From an uncultured Dialister sp. (GTDB lineage Bacteria > Bacillota > Negativicutes > Veillonellales > Dialisteraceae): a stretch of DNA of 34,885 nucleotides. Within the stretch, counting starts at the first letter, position 1, and every line of letters starts with the position of its first letter. Under the pieces are notes generated by a model. The model was not told where the DNA came from, made no database searches, and worked only from the letters and a program-made list of their open reading frames with translations. This document shows, in pieces, positions 8,550-18,949 of the stretch. The stretch is from positions 1 to 34,885 of the forward strand of contig NZ_CAAFRZ010000214.1 of assembly GCF_900765565.1 (NCBI RefSeq), given 5' to 3'. The translations under genes and the position numbers were made by a program.

Positions 8550-9528
8550 AACTGAATACCCTTCGTCCAAGACGTCTCAGAAGAACGGAAGCCATCCGTT
8601 CCATGGTGAGAGAAAATTCCCTGGAAATCAATGATTTCGTATATCCTATTTTCGTGGTGCCCGGCACAAACGTGAAGGAAGAAATCCCCAGCATGCCCGG
8701 ACAGTACCACCTGTCTGTGGACAATGCGGTAAAAGTGGCGGAAGAAATTTATAAGCTGGGCATTCCGGCGGTAGAAGTTTTCGGCCTTCCGGAATACAAA
8801 GATGATATTGGTTCTTCTGCCTGGGATATGACGAGCCCTGTACAGCGGGCCATCAAAGCCATTAAAGAAGCAGTACCGGACCTGGTTATTGTAGGGGACG
8901 TATGCCTCTGCCAGTACACAAACAGCGGTCACTGCGGCAAGCTGAAAGGCCATGAAGTGGATAACGACCCCACCTTGGAACTCCTGGCAAAAGTCGCCCT
9001 GTCTCAGGCAGAAGCCGGCGCTGACATGGTGGCTCCTTCCGATATGATGGATGGCCGGGTAGCAAAAATCCGGGAAACCCTGGATGATAATGGCTTCCAG
9101 AATGTTTCCATCATGTCCTATGCCGTGAAATATGCTTCCGGTTACTATGGACCCTTCCGTGATGCCGCAAATTCGGCACCCCAGTTTGGCGACCGCCGGG
9201 GCTACCAGATGGATCCGGCAAACAGCCGGGAAGCCATGAAGGAAGTAGACCTGGACCTGGCCGAAGGAGCCGACATTATCATGGTAAAACCGGCCCTGGC
9301 TTACCTCGATATTGTCCGTCAGGTACGGGACCATATTAACCGCCCCGTAGCGACGTACAACGTATCCGGCGAATATTCCATGATCAAGGCAGCTGCAGCC
9401 AAAGGCTGGATTGATGAAAAGAGAATCGTCATGGAATCCCTGCTCTGCATGAAACGGGCGGGCGCTGATATTATTATTTCCTACTTCGCACCGGAAGTGG
9501 CGAAATGGATCAGGGAGGAACAGGGCAA

Positions 9529-9532
<4 letters not shown>
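8546..9532 (+). CDS. hemB: Porphobilinogen synthase (delta-aminolevulinate dehydratase)
   Basis: HemB condenses two aminolevulinates to porphobilinogen and has 328 residues. The two Schiff-base lysines are K195 in [17 protein letters not shown] and K248 in [11 protein letters not shown]. The metal-site segment [15 protein letters not shown] keeps the three cysteines C120, C122 and C130, so this is the zinc-dependent form rather than the magnesium-only form with aspartates. It overlaps the upstream fusion gene by ATGA and hemL by 4 bases. Confidence 0.96.
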
Positions 9533-10827
<1,295 letters not shown>

Positions 10828-10861
10828 AATAGACAGTTGGGATTTGAGAGTTAAGAAGAGG

Positions 10862-10901
10862 GAATTCCTCCTTCGTCATGGGGGAGGAATTCTTTTATTT
10901 T
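10862..10901 (+). terminator. Intrinsic terminator of the tetrapyrrole operon
   Basis: GAATTCCTCC (10862-10871) pairs perfectly with GGAGGAATTC (10883-10892) and is followed by TTTTATTTT. The remaining bases to 11018 hold no gene. The sequence GGGATTTGAGAGTT just before the stem (10839-10852) resembles a low-complexity motif found again at 12938-12960 and 34340-34380. Confidence 0.92.
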
Positions 10902-11018
10902 CTCCCGGATTTCCAACTTTTATTTTCTATGATTACGGTTTTGCTATGTAGTTTCCCTATTTGTCGATTCGCTTCCTGGCTGTCCCTATGAATCACCGGT
11001 CAGGGGAGGGGAGGTTCC

Positions 11019-11255
11019 ATGAGAGAAAATCCAAAACCTGGAGAAATCTGGCATCATTTTAAAGATCACGATTATGAAATCATAACGTTAGCTGTCCATA
11101 CGGAAACAAGGGAGACCCTGGTGGTTTATCGGGCTCTCTATGGGGACTTTGGGGTCTACGCCAGGCCCCTTGCCATGTTCCTGTCGGAAGTGGATCACCG
11201 GAAGTATCCGGATGTCCGGCAGAAATGGCGGTTTGAAAAGAAGGCGGAAGACTGA
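11019..11255 (+). CDS. Small DUF1653-family protein
   Basis: This 78-residue soluble protein matches the DUF1653 family. It has [15 protein letters not shown] near the N-terminus, the central [20 protein letters not shown] and [10 protein letters not shown]. The function of the family is not known. A very strong purine-rich binding site (GGGGAGGGGAGG) precedes the ATG. The gene stands alone between two terminators and converges on tRNA-Ser. The family call is good; no role can be given. Confidence 0.85.
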   Translation: MRENPKPGEIWHHFKDHDYEIITLAVHTETRETLVVYRALYGDFGVYARPLAMFLSEVDHRKYPDVRQKWRFEKKAED

Positions 11256-11284
11256 GGGAGCTGTGTCTCCCTGTTTTCCAAACA

Positions 11285-11314
11285 AAAAAGCACCCGATTC
11301 GGGTGCTTTTGGTT
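11285..11314. terminator. Bidirectional terminator between DUF1653 gene and tRNA-Ser
   Basis: GCACCCGA pairs with TCGGGTGC (about 11290-11307). The stem is flanked by A6 on the left and T4 on the right, so it can end transcription from either side. Confidence 0.88.
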
Positions 11315-11315
11315 T

Positions 11316-11404
11316 TGGCGGAGCAGGTGGGATTCGAACCCACGGGCCCCGAAGGGCTAACGGATTTCGAGTCCGCCTCGTTATGACCACTTCGATACTG
11401 CTCC
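11316..11404 (-). tRNA. tRNA-Ser (anticodon CGA)
   Basis: On the minus strand the 7-bp acceptor stem GGAGCAG/CTGCTCC, a D arm, the anticodon loop CTCGAAA (anticodon CGA, reads UCG), a long class II variable arm and the T arm GTGGG-TTCGAAT-CCCAC are all present. The CCA end is encoded (11316-11318). It lies 36 bases downstream of tadA on the same strand and is probably transcribed with it, ending at the adjacent terminator. Confidence 0.95.
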
Positions 11405-11440
11405 TTATGAAATTGGTGCCGATTGATGAAAATCCGGTTA

Positions 11441-11887
11441 TCATCGTTTCCTGGCAAAGAAGGAATCCATCAGTGCCTGGCATTCTTTCTGCCGGATGCC
11501 GGAGGTGATTTCCATGGTGTGGTTTAATACGCCTTCGCCGGTGATGCGGAATCTGGACTCGATGGCTCCGTACTGGGGGTTTGCAGCCCCATAGACGAGC
11601 CTTGAAATTCTTGCATTCAGGAGGGCTCCTGCACACATCGGACACGGTTCTATGGTAACATAAAGAGAAGCCCCCGTCAAACGCCATCTGCCCAGAATGC
11701 GGGCGCCCTTCCGGAGGGCCAGAATTTCCGCATGGGCCGTGGGGTCTTTTTCTGTCTCCTTGCGGTTATGGCCGGCGGCAATGACCATGTCCTTATACAC
11801 AAGGATGGCACCGATGGGAATTTCTCCCTCTTCTTTTGCCTTTTGCGCTTCTTCCAGGGCAAACAGCATGTATTCTGAGTCTGTCAT
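11441..11887 (-). CDS. tadA: tRNA-specific adenosine deaminase
   Basis: TadA converts A34 of tRNA-Arg(ACG) to inosine so one tRNA can read three arginine codons. It has 148 residues. The zinc-site motif HAE (52-54) and PCPMC (81-85, cysteines 82 and 85) form the cytidine-deaminase-type active site, with E54 as proton shuttle. AAGGAG lies 6-7 bases before the ATG on the minus strand. It is the only protein gene on the minus strand in the window. Confidence 0.94.
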   Translation of the reverse strand: MTDSEYMLFALEEAQKAKEEGEIPIGAILVYKDMVIAAGHNRKETEKDPTAHAEILALRKGARILGRWRLTGASLYVTIEPCPMCAGALLNARISRLVYGAANPQYGAIESRFRITGEGVLNHTMEITSGIRQKECQALMDSFFARKR

Positions 11888-11935
11888 GGTATGCTCCTTC
11901 TGGTTTCGCAGGGTTCCTGTTCTTCTTATAAAAAT

Positions 11936-11977
11936 ATCATAATCAAAGTGGAAATAAATGGCAAGGCAGGGTACAAT
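11936..11977. promoter_or_regulatory. Overlapping divergent promoters for tadA and the YbjN-like gene
   Basis: On the minus strand TTGCCA (complement of 11959-11964) and TATGAT (complement of 11936-11941) are 17 bases apart and point at tadA. On the + strand TGGAAA (11949-11954) and TACAAT (11972-11977), also 17 apart, point at the YbjN-like gene. The two sites interpenetrate, so they could compete for RNA polymerase. Confidence 0.6.
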
Positions 11978-12019
11978 AAATGGAGCAGCTCCTATTGTTT
12001 AATGGAAGGTGGATAAGAA

Positions 12020-12466
12020 ATGGCAGAAGAAAAAAGAGAAAATCTGAAAGCAAAGAAATTTGAAAAGTATATCACCGATAATAAGATGAATTTCTTTGTA
12101 AAAAAAGAAATGAAGGATGAAGCGGAAACCATCGTATTCCAGTCCAACATCAAGGTGGAAGGCCAGACCATTCCCATGGGTATTATCACGGACAATACCA
12201 TTTACACCATTATCCGTGTTCAGGTGGGAAGCCAGCTCGTAAAGGACAGCAATAAGAACCGTTTCCTGGAATATATCAATAAGTTAAATAGAAGCTACAA
12301 AGTTTTCAAATACGTGGTAGCGGAAGACGGTTCCCTTTTCCTGGATTGCTGCCTCCCCAGCACCAATGACAGCTTCGATCCGGAAATTGTCCGTGTAGTC
12401 CTGGATGTGGTAGTCGATCATCTCAATACGGAATACAAGAATATTATGAAAGAAGCCTGGGAATAA
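12020..12466 (+). CDS. YbjN-like domain protein
   Basis: This is a 148-residue soluble protein with a charged, lysine-rich N-terminus (residues 1-35). It is followed by an alternating strand/helix pattern (KVEGQTIPMGIITDNTIYTII, then LEYINKLNRSYKVFKYV and VVLDVVVDHLNTEYKNIM) that resembles the YbjN / type III secretion chaperone-like fold. The molecular function of that fold family in Bacillota is unknown. AGGTGGATAAGAA upstream can serve as binding site. It is monocistronic, with its own promoter and terminator. The family assignment is tentative. Confidence 0.6.
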   Translation: MAEEKRENLKAKKFEKYITDNKMNFFVKKEMKDEAETIVFQSNIKVEGQTIPMGIITDNTIYTIIRVQVGSQLVKDSNKNRFLEYINKLNRSYKVFKYVVAEDGSLFLDCCLPSTNDSFDPEIVRVVLDVVVDHLNTEYKNIMKEAWE

Positions 12467-12480
12467 TTTCCGGGAAATGG

Positions 12481-12506
12481 CAGCGCTCTTCGGAGCGCTG
12501 TTTTTT
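12481..12506 (+). terminator. Intrinsic terminator after the YbjN-like gene
   Basis: CAGCGCTC (12481-12488) and GAGCGCTG (12493-12500) enclose a TTCG tetraloop and are followed by TTTTTT. Confidence 0.95.
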
Positions 12507-12529
12507 GTTGGATGGGTGGGGGCTATCAG

Positions 12530-12962
12530 AACGGTTGAGTGAAAGGAGGGAAAAGTGAGGAGTCAGGAGTGAGAAGTCAGGAGTGGTGGTGCGCCGCGAC
12601 AAATGATGGGCGGCGCGATTTTTATACGATATATGAGTCAGTTGGCAGGAAATACGTTTTATCGGCGAAGAAAATAGACGATAGATGGGAGAGGGATAGG
12701 GACGAAAGTCTTGAGGGCCTGGGTGGTCAGGCCCTTTGGGCCGAGCCCATCAGTGATCCCTCACCCCGGTGGGGAGCTCCCTTCAGAGAAGGGAGCCTCG
12801 TCTTGAGTCAACTTCACGTTATTTGGGTAGAGTCGTCAGGAACCCATCTGCGGCTTTGCCGCTATTCGCCTCAATCTCGGTCTCGATCTCGATCTCATCT
12901 CACGGAGGTTAGCTGGTGGGAGCGCCGCAGGCTGGACCTCAAATCTCAACTCTCAAATCTGC
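12530..12962. repeat. Composite intergenic repeat, probably non-coding
   Basis: This spacer has no convincing gene. It begins with direct repeats of AGTCAGGAGTG (about 12559-12590) and continues with a GCGCCGC/GCGGCGC inverted pair (about 12590-12617) resembling the core of the B repeats. Three hairpins follow: GGGCCTG/CAGGCCC near 12714-12733, a 9-bp stem GCTCCCTTC/GAAGGGAGC near 12777-12797, and GCGGC-TTT-GCCGC near 12850. A GATCTC/GGTCTC microsatellite lies near 12877-12897, and the stretch ends in CTCAAATCTC-type repeats (12938-12960). A 145-residue open frame across it is arginine/serine-rich and has no family look. Confidence 0.55.
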
Positions 12963-12974
12963 TTTTCCCCCATT

Positions 12975-13020
12975 GATAATGATAATCTTATCGTGGCAAA
13001 TGATAATGAGAAGTGATAAA
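12975..13020 (+). promoter_or_regulatory. Fur-box-like repeats upstream of recJ
   Basis: GATAATGATAATCTTATCG (12975-12993) matches the first 13 bases of the classical 19-base Fur box exactly. A second partial array, GATAATGAGAAGTGATAA, lies at 13002-13019. A -10-like TAAAAT (13017-13022) overlaps the second, so a bound repressor would cover the promoter. A Fur-family gene lies at 20018-20476. The binding is an inference. Confidence 0.5.
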
Positions 13021-13058
13021 ATAAACAGGAAAATAAGAATGAGAATTGAGGACGTTAT

Positions 13059-15047
13059 ATGGAGAAACAGACTTATAAATGGAACATCAAAGCACCGCAC
13101 AGTGAAAAGAGAGAGGTACCGGGATTTTTTTCGTCTTTTTCCATTCCTGTGGGACTGGCCCGGATTCTTCTTCGCCGGGGTATTGACAGCGAGGAAAAGC
13201 TTTCCCATTTTCTTTACGATGACCTGTCCAACCTTTCAGATCCATTTCTCATGAAGGGTATGACCGAAGCGGTGGACCGGATTTCAAGAGCCCTGGATGG
13301 GGGAGAGAAAATCGTCATATATGGGGACTACGATGTGGATGGTATCACGTCCACCTCTATCATGGTACGGGGGCTCAAAGGGCTCAATGGAAATGTGGGT
13401 TACTACATTCCCCAGCGGGAAACCGAGGGGTATGGCCTTAACGGTGCAGCCCTTTCGAAACTGGCAGGGGAGGGATACAGCCTTCTCATCACCGTGGACT
13501 GCGGCATCAGTTCGGCAGATCTCATTGCCAAAGCGCCAAAGAGCCTCGATATCATTGTGACAGACCACCATACGCCGCCGGAAGTTCTTCCCCGGTGCGT
13601 GTCGGTGATCAATCCCCACCAGAAGGACTGCCCCTATCCTTACAAGGAACTAGCGGGATGCGGGGTGGCGTACTCCCTGTGCCGGGCCCTGTACATGAAA
13701 CGGGAAGGCCATGATTATGACGGCACCGTGGAGCTGGCAGCTTTGGGTACGATTGCGGATGTGGTGTCCCTGACAGGAGAAAACCGGATTATCGTGAAGG
13801 AAGGGATGAAGCGGTTCATCCACACCCCCATCAAGGGACTGGCGGCGCTCCTCAAAGCGTCCGGCATTGTCCATGAAGATACGAAGGAAATCAAAAGGGC
13901 AGACCAGGTTTCCTTTGGTCTGGCGCCAAGGCTCAATGCGGCGGGCCGCATTGCCCAGGCCAGTGAAGGGGTGAAGCTCATGACCACGGACTCCATGGAA
14001 GAGGCGGAGTCCCTGGCCCGGAAGCTCTGCGAAACCAATGTGGCCCGGCAGACCATTGAACGGGATATTTTCGACCAGGCTAAGGAGCGGATTGCTGAGC
14101 TCCATATGGACAGGGACATGGCTTTCGTGGTGGATGGGAAGGACTGGCATCCCGGAGTCATCGGTATCGTGGCGTCGAGGATTCTGGAAATCTACCATCG
14201 CCCGGTGTTTGTCATTACCATTCGGAATGGGGTAGGGAAGGGATCCTGCCGCAGCATTCCGGCTTTCAATATTTACGAAGCCCTGTCAAAGCAGTCGGAC
14301 CTGCTCCTCCAGTTTGGCGGCCATAAGATGGCGGCAGGATTCTCCATTGCACCGGAAAATATTCCTGAATTCCGGAGGCGCATGAATGACTATGCCCGGT
14401 CTGTACTGACCGAAGAGGACTGCCTGCCTGTGCTGGATGTGGAGGAAAGCCTGCCTCTGGACGATATTACGTTGGATTTCATCCATTCCCTGGATCTTCT
14501 GGAACCCTGCGGCTGTGATAATCCAAAGCCCCTTTTTTCTACGTCCGGTGCTTTCGTGGAAACCACCCGGCACATGGGGGCCGATGGCCGCCATTTCAAA
14601 TGCCAGCTCTCCGGGAAATCGGGACTGGTGGATGCCATATTCTGGGGATGCGGGGAAAACAGCCCCTGCCAGGCCGGTGACGTGGTGGATCTGGTCTTTG
14701 AACCGGAAGTGCACGAGTGGTACGGTGAGCACGTACAGCTCATCGGCAAAGACCTTCGCCAGGAGAAAACGGAAATCCTGGACCGGGATTATCTGGTCAG
14801 CGTGTACCGGTCCCTTACGGGGGTGCTCAAGGATATGGCGAAGCCGGTGAAGGAAGTCCATTACCAGCTGGAAAAGAATGGCCAATTCGAGCCGGTGAAG
14901 CTGGGCATGGCGCTGGCGGTATTTGAGGAGCTGGAAATCCTGTCCCGGTTCAGCCGGAATGGGGAAGATTTTTACCAGCGGCGGATTGTGAGAAAGAAGC
15001 TGGATCTCCTGTCTTCTTCCGTATATAGAAAACATATGTGTCAGTGA
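13059..15047 (+). CDS. recJ: Single-stranded-DNA-specific exonuclease RecJ
   Basis: RecJ degrades single-stranded DNA 5' to 3' in recombinational and mismatch repair. The DHH phosphoesterase motifs are present in order: YGDYDVDGITS (88-98), TVDCGISS near 145, and DHH at 169-171. GGHKMAAGFS, the DHHA1-domain motif, lies near residue 425, and a C-terminal OB-like region runs to residue 662, between the E. coli and Bacillus lengths. GAGG about 8 bases upstream supports ATG 13059. It heads recJ-rel-dtd; in many Bacillota apt lies between recJ and rel, but here rel follows after about 10 bases. Confidence 0.95.
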   Translation: MEKQTYKWNIKAPHSEKREVPGFFSSFSIPVGLARILLRRGIDSEEKLSHFLYDDLSNLSDPFLMKGMTEAVDRISRALDGGEKIVIYGDYDVDGITSTSIMVRGLKGLNGNVGYYIPQRETEGYGLNGAALSKLAGEGYSLLITVDCGISSADLIAKAPKSLDIIVTDHHTPPEVLPRCVSVINPHQKDCPYPYKELAGCGVAYSLCRALYMKREGHDYDGTVELAALGTIADVVSLTGENRIIVKEGMKRFIHTPIKGLAALLKASGIVHEDTKEIKRADQVSFGLAPRLNAAGRIAQASEGVKLMTTDSMEEAESLARKLCETNVARQTIERDIFDQAKERIAELHMDRDMAFVVDGKDWHPGVIGIVASRILEIYHRPVFVITIRNGVGKGSCRSIPAFNIYEALSKQSDLLLQFGGHKMAAGFSIAPENIPEFRRRMNDYARSVLTEEDCLPVLDVEESLPLDDITLDFIHSLDLLEPCGCDNPKPLFSTSGAFVETTRHMGADGRHFKCQLSGKSGLVDAIFWGCGENSPCQAGDVVDLVFEPEVHEWYGEHVQLIGKDLRQEKTEILDRDYLVSVYRSLTGVLKDMAKPVKEVHYQLEKNGQFEPVKLGMALAVFEELEILSRFSRNGEDFYQRRIVRKKLDLLSSSVYRKHMCQ

Positions 15048-15057
15048 GGTGAAAGGT

Positions 15058-17469
15058 ATGAGTGATATGGATAAGACAGAAAACAAGGACCTTAAGGAAA
15101 CTCCGGAAAAGGAAACGGCTGTCGTTCCTAAGACCACCAATCTGGCCGGCGTATTCAATAAAAACCTGAATGAAGAGACCATTCATACCGATGCTTCCGC
15201 ATCGACGTTGGCAGAATTCCTGATCCACCAGGAAGAATATGTAAAAAAGCAGAAGGAAAAGACCGACTGGGCCGGTGAGAAAGAAGAGGAATACAAGAAG
15301 CTCATCGACAAGATCAAGACCTATATCAAAGATGAGAAAAGCCTGGATGCCATCCGGGAAGCCTATGAACTGGCGGATAAGGCCCATGCTGCCCAGGTCC
15401 GGGCTACAGGGGAACCCTATATCATCCATCCCCTGGCAGTGGCTTACATCCTGGCGGAACTGGAAATGGACCCCCAGGGCATTATTGCCGCCCTTCTTCA
15501 CGATGTGGTGGAGGATACGGAATATACCCTGGACGATATTAAAATGATGTTCGGCGATGAAGTGGCCTTCCTGGTGGATGGGGTGACAAAGCTCTCCCAG
15601 TTCCATTACAAAGATAAGGAAGACCAGCAGCTGGAAAACTTCCGGAAAATGTTCCTTGCCATGGCCAAGGATATCCGGGTGGTGGTCATCAAGCTGGCGG
15701 ACCGTCTCCACAACATGCGTACCCTCGGCGTATTCCGGCGGGAGAAGCAGCAGCGCATTGCGAAGGAAACCATTGAAATCTATGCGCCCCTGGCCCATCG
15801 CCTCGGTATTTACAACATCAAGTGGGAATTGGAAGATCTCTGTTTCCACTATCTCCATCCCGATGAATACTACGACCTGGTCCGCCAGATGAAGCAGAAG
15901 CGGAAGGCCCGGGAGGAAATCGTCAATGATACCATGCGGGTGCTCCATGACCACATCGAGGAGGCCGGCATTAAAGCCACCATCACCGGCAGGCCGAAGC
16001 ATTTCTACAGTATCTATAAGAAAATGAAACGGGACAACAAGGATCTGTCCCAGATTTACGATCTCTACGCGGTGCGGGTCATTGTGGATACCATTCCCCA
16101 GTGCTACGCGGTATTGGGGATTGCCCATTCCCTGTGGAAACCGCTTCCGAACCGGTTCAAAGATTACATAGCCGTACCGAAGCCCAATATGTACCAGTCC
16201 CTCCATACCACGGTCATTGGCACGAAGGGGCAGCCGGTAGAAATCCAGATCCGTACCTGGGAAATGCACCATATTTCTGAATACGGCGTCGCTGCCCACT
16301 GGCGGTACAAGGAAGGAAAACAGGCGGGCTCCAAGGACTTCGATGCAAAAATCAGCTGGCTCCGGCGGATTCTGGAATGGCAGGATACGTCAAATCCCAA
16401 GGAATTCATGAATGCCCTGAAGCTCGATGTGTTCTCCGACGAAGTCTTCGTCTTCACGCCGAAGGGGGATGTCATCAACCTTCCAAAGGGATCCATTCCC
16501 ATTGATTTTGCTTACCGCATCCATACGGAAGTGGGGAACCGCTGCGTAGGGGCAAAAGTCAATAATAAAATCGTGCCCCTGGATACGAAGCTGAAAAACG
16601 GGGATATCGTTTCCATTATCACTTCGAAAACCGGCAAACCCAGCTACGACTGGATCAACATGGTCGGCGCCGCCGACAGCAAAGCGAAAATCAGGAGCTG
16701 GTTCAAGAAGGAAAACCGCAGCGAAAATATCGAACGGGGCCAGCAGGCCCTGCAGGCGGAAGCGGACCGGCTGGGCTATGAGTGGAAGAAACTCATTGCC
16801 AAAGATCGGTTGGCGGTTGTGGCAAAGTCCTTCAACAATATGACCGACGAAGATATGCTGGCATCCATCGGATTTGGCGGTATTGCCGTGAAGAGCGTCA
16901 TGCTGAAGCTAACGGAACTGTACAAACGGGAACAGAATGCCCAGAAATCCATGCCCCAAAAAACAGCGAAGGCCCTGGAAAACCTGAAAATGCGGAATGT
17001 GAAATCCCATTCCCAGAGCGGCATCCTCGTGAAGGGGGAAGAAGGGCTGGTGGTGCATCTGTCCAAGTGCTGCAACCCTGTCCCGGGCGACGATATCGTG
17101 GGATTTGTCACAAGGGGCCGGGGGGTCTCCGTGCACCGGGCAGACTGCCCCAATGCCATCAATTTCCCCGACAAGGACCGCATGATTGACGTGTCCTGGG
17201 AGGAACAGACAAACAGCATGTTTCTGGTGACCATCGAAGTCATCAGCTACGACAGGACCGGCCTCATGGCAGATATCCTGGCCGCTTTGACGGAGATGAA
17301 GCTCTCCGTGTCCACGGCCAATGTAAAAGTAGAAAACAACGGCATGGCGGTCATGCACCTGGGCATCCAGATCAAGGACCTCCAGCAGTTGGATTATATT
17401 ATGACAAAGATCCGGCGGATCAAAGGGGTACACTCTGTCCGCCGTATGCATTCCATGCAGGGAGACTGA
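15058..17469 (+). CDS. rel: Bifunctional (p)ppGpp synthetase/hydrolase Rel
   Basis: Rel makes and degrades the stringent-response alarmone (p)ppGpp. It has 803 residues from ATG 15058, chosen because GAGGTG is 6 bases upstream; a GTG at 15049 sits on that site. The HD hydrolase domain has GEPYIIHP (H124), LLHDVVEDT (H148, D149) and [12 protein letters not shown]. The synthetase domain has [33 protein letters not shown] and [14 protein letters not shown] domain ([14 protein letters not shown]), a zinc-finger-like [12 protein letters not shown] and a C-terminal ACT domain follow. Both active sites look intact. The protein has about 70 more N-terminal residues than Bacillus Rel; this stretch is charged and of low complexity. 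Confidence 0.95.
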   Translation: MSDMDKTENKDLKETPEKETAVVPKTTNLAGVFNKNLNEETIHTDASASTLAEFLIHQEEYVKKQKEKTDWAGEKEEEYKKLIDKIKTYIKDEKSLDAIREAYELADKAHAAQVRATGEPYIIHPLAVAYILAELEMDPQGIIAALLHDVVEDTEYTLDDIKMMFGDEVAFLVDGVTKLSQFHYKDKEDQQLENFRKMFLAMAKDIRVVVIKLADRLHNMRTLGVFRREKQQRIAKETIEIYAPLAHRLGIYNIKWELEDLCFHYLHPDEYYDLVRQMKQKRKAREEIVNDTMRVLHDHIEEAGIKATITGRPKHFYSIYKKMKRDNKDLSQIYDLYAVRVIVDTIPQCYAVLGIAHSLWKPLPNRFKDYIAVPKPNMYQSLHTTVIGTKGQPVEIQIRTWEMHHISEYGVAAHWRYKEGKQAGSKDFDAKISWLRRILEWQDTSNPKEFMNALKLDVFSDEVFVFTPKGDVINLPKGSIPIDFAYRIHTEVGNRCVGAKVNNKIVPLDTKLKNGDIVSIITSKTGKPSYDWINMVGAADSKAKIRSWFKKENRSENIERGQQALQAEADRLGYEWKKLIAKDRLAVVAKSFNNMTDEDMLASIGFGGIAVKSVMLKLTELYKREQNAQKSMPQKTAKALENLKMRNVKSHSQSGILVKGEEGLVVHLSKCCNPVPGDDIVGFVTRGRGVSVHRADCPNAINFPDKDRMIDVSWEEQTNSMFLVTIEVISYDRTGLMADILAALTEMKLSVSTANVKVENNGMAVMHLGIQIKDLQQLDYIMTKIRRIKGVHSVRRMHSMQGD

Positions 17470-17470
17470 T

Positions 17471-17920
17471 ATGAGAGCAGTTATTCAGCGTTGCAACTGG
17501 TGTAAAGTGGATTCAGAGGGGAAGGAGGTTTCTTCCATCGGGAAGGGCCTGTCCGTCCTCCTGGGCGTAAAAAAAGGGGACGATGAAAAGGACGCCGCCT
17601 ATATAGCGGACAAAATCCTCCATCTCCGTATTTTCGAAGATGAGGCAGGTAAATTGAACCTTTCCGTCCTCGATATTGGCGGGGAAGTGTCCATCGTATC
17701 CCAGTTTACTCTCTATGGGGATGCCCGCCATGGCAGGCGCCCCAGTTTCACGGAAGCGGAACTCCCGGATAAGGCAGATGCCCTCTATGAAAAGGTGGTA
17801 TCCCTGGTCCGGGACGCTGGCGTCAAGGTAGGCACCGGGGCTTTCCGTACCTACATGAAGGTGGCCCTGGAAAATGACGGCCCCGTGACGATCCTCCTGG
17901 ACAGCGGGAAAGAGTTCTGA
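17471..17920 (+). CDS. dtd: D-aminoacyl-tRNA deacylase
   Basis: DTD removes D-amino acids (and glycine from mischarged tRNA-Ala) in trans. It has 149 residues, the full family length. The [17 protein letters not shown] motif and the NDGPVT segment carrying the Gly-cisPro recognition element are present. The usual TGxFGAxM reads TGAFRTYM here, a small deviation beside the active site. The start lies one base after the rel stop, with AGGGAGA as binding site. No intrinsic terminator follows; repeat R1 does. Confidence 0.93.
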   Translation: MRAVIQRCNWCKVDSEGKEVSSIGKGLSVLLGVKKGDDEKDAAYIADKILHLRIFEDEAGKLNLSVLDIGGEVSIVSQFTLYGDARHGRRPSFTEAELPDKADALYEKVVSLVRDAGVKVGTGAFRTYMKVALENDGPVTILLDSGKEF

Positions 17921-17960
17921 GGGATAGCGCCTTCGGCCGGGGGCTGGCCAGCGTCCAATA

Positions 17961-18266
17961 GTGCGGAAGGTTCGTAAGGGTAGTGGCTTTCGCGTCGCTT
18001 TGCTCGTGAAAGCGGGTTGTGGGTTGGCATCGCTGCGCTTAAGAGGAAGGGAAACATTCCTGCTGGCTTTCGGCCAAGGCGCAAGGAAGGACATATGTAT
18101 TCGCCTATGGCCTGAGGCGCTGGCGGCAGGCCTGAATCCATCTACCTTCCTTAAGCCCGGGCGGCAGCCTTAGCCCTGCCGTCAGGCAGAGCCCTGTCCG
18201 CAGGACATAGCCCCGGCCGAAGGCAGCAGCCCGGCGCGAAGCGCCCGCAGCCTTTAGTCCCATTCA
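17961..18266. repeat. Family R structured intergenic repeat, copy R1
   Basis: This is a GC-rich, multiply palindromic spacer. Its 5' arm GGAAGGTTCGTAAGGGT also starts copy R4. The loop hairpin 17986-18013 has a 9-bp stem GCTTTCGCG/CGTGAAAGC around TCGCTTTGCT. A central stem GCTTAA, GGAAGG (18037-18050) pairs with CCTTCC, TTAAGC (18145-18156). Near 18170-18250 four short hairpins follow in series, each led by AGCCC. It ends CCTTTAGTCCCATTCATCCG. It is longer and more rearranged than copies R2 and R3. Confidence 0.75.
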
Positions 18267-18307
18267 TCCGTGTGGGTATGCAGCAAATATATAATCAGGT
18301 GATTACT

Positions 18308-18949
18308 ATGAAAATTATGTACATGGTCCTCGGACCATTTATGACGAATACCTATATCGTTTATAACGAACAAACCATGGACGGACTGGTGGTGGATCCC
18401 TCCTTTTCACCGGAGCAATACATCCATGCCATCCAGGAGAAGAAAATCCATCTGAAATCCATTCTTCTCACCCATGGCCATGTGGACCATATGGCCGGCA
18501 TGAATGATCTCCGCAAAGCCTTTCCGGAGGCAGAAATGTACATGGACAGAAGGGACCGGGAATTTCTCCGGGACCCGGAGAAAAACCTGTCCTACATGTT
18601 TCCCAAGCCGGTGCTGGTGGACGATGCGGACCACTGGGTGAAGGATGGCGATACCATTACTACTTGCGGATTTACATTCCGGGTCATCGACACCGCCGGC
18701 CATACGCCGGGGGGCATTTCCTTTTATGATGAAAAGGAGGGCCTTGTCTTTACGGGGGATTCCCTGTTCCAGGGGTCCATCGGCCGCACGGATTTTCCCG
18801 GCGGCAGCCTGAAGGAACTGGTGGGAAATATCAGGAAGAACCTTTTTGCCCTGCCTGATGCTACGGTGGTCCTTTCTGGCCATGGCAGCCAGACCACCAT
18901 TGGGGAAGAGAAACGGAGCAACCCGTTCCTGAATGGAGGGGCCTTATGA
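18308..18949 (+). CDS. MBL-fold metallo-hydrolase (glyoxalase II-like)
   Basis: This cytoplasmic binuclear-metal hydrolase has 213 residues. The metal motif THGHVDH (55-61), then DTAGHTPGG, FTGDSLF and LSGHGSQTT give the full ligand set. The family includes glyoxalase II and persulfide dioxygenases; the short length and gene order fit the YcbL-like hydrolase found after dtd in many Bacillota. The substrate is unknown. I start at ATG 18308 with AGGTGA 5 bases upstream; an in-frame GTG at 18272 lies inside the repeat tail. It overlaps the next gene by ATGA. Confidence 0.87.
   Translation: MKIMYMVLGPFMTNTYIVYNEQTMDGLVVDPSFSPEQYIHAIQEKKIHLKSILLTHGHVDHMAGMNDLRKAFPEAEMYMDRRDREFLRDPEKNLSYMFPKPVLVDDADHWVKDGDTITTCGFTFRVIDTAGHTPGGISFYDEKEGLVFTGDSLFQGSIGRTDFPGGSLKELVGNIRKNLFALPDATVVLSGHGSQTTIGEEKRSNPFLNGGAL

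Noticed and set aside
12539..12976. 145-codon open frame on the + strand
   Set aside because: It crosses repeats, hairpins and a GATCTC microsatellite. The protein is arginine/serine-rich without family resemblance, and it has no promoter.
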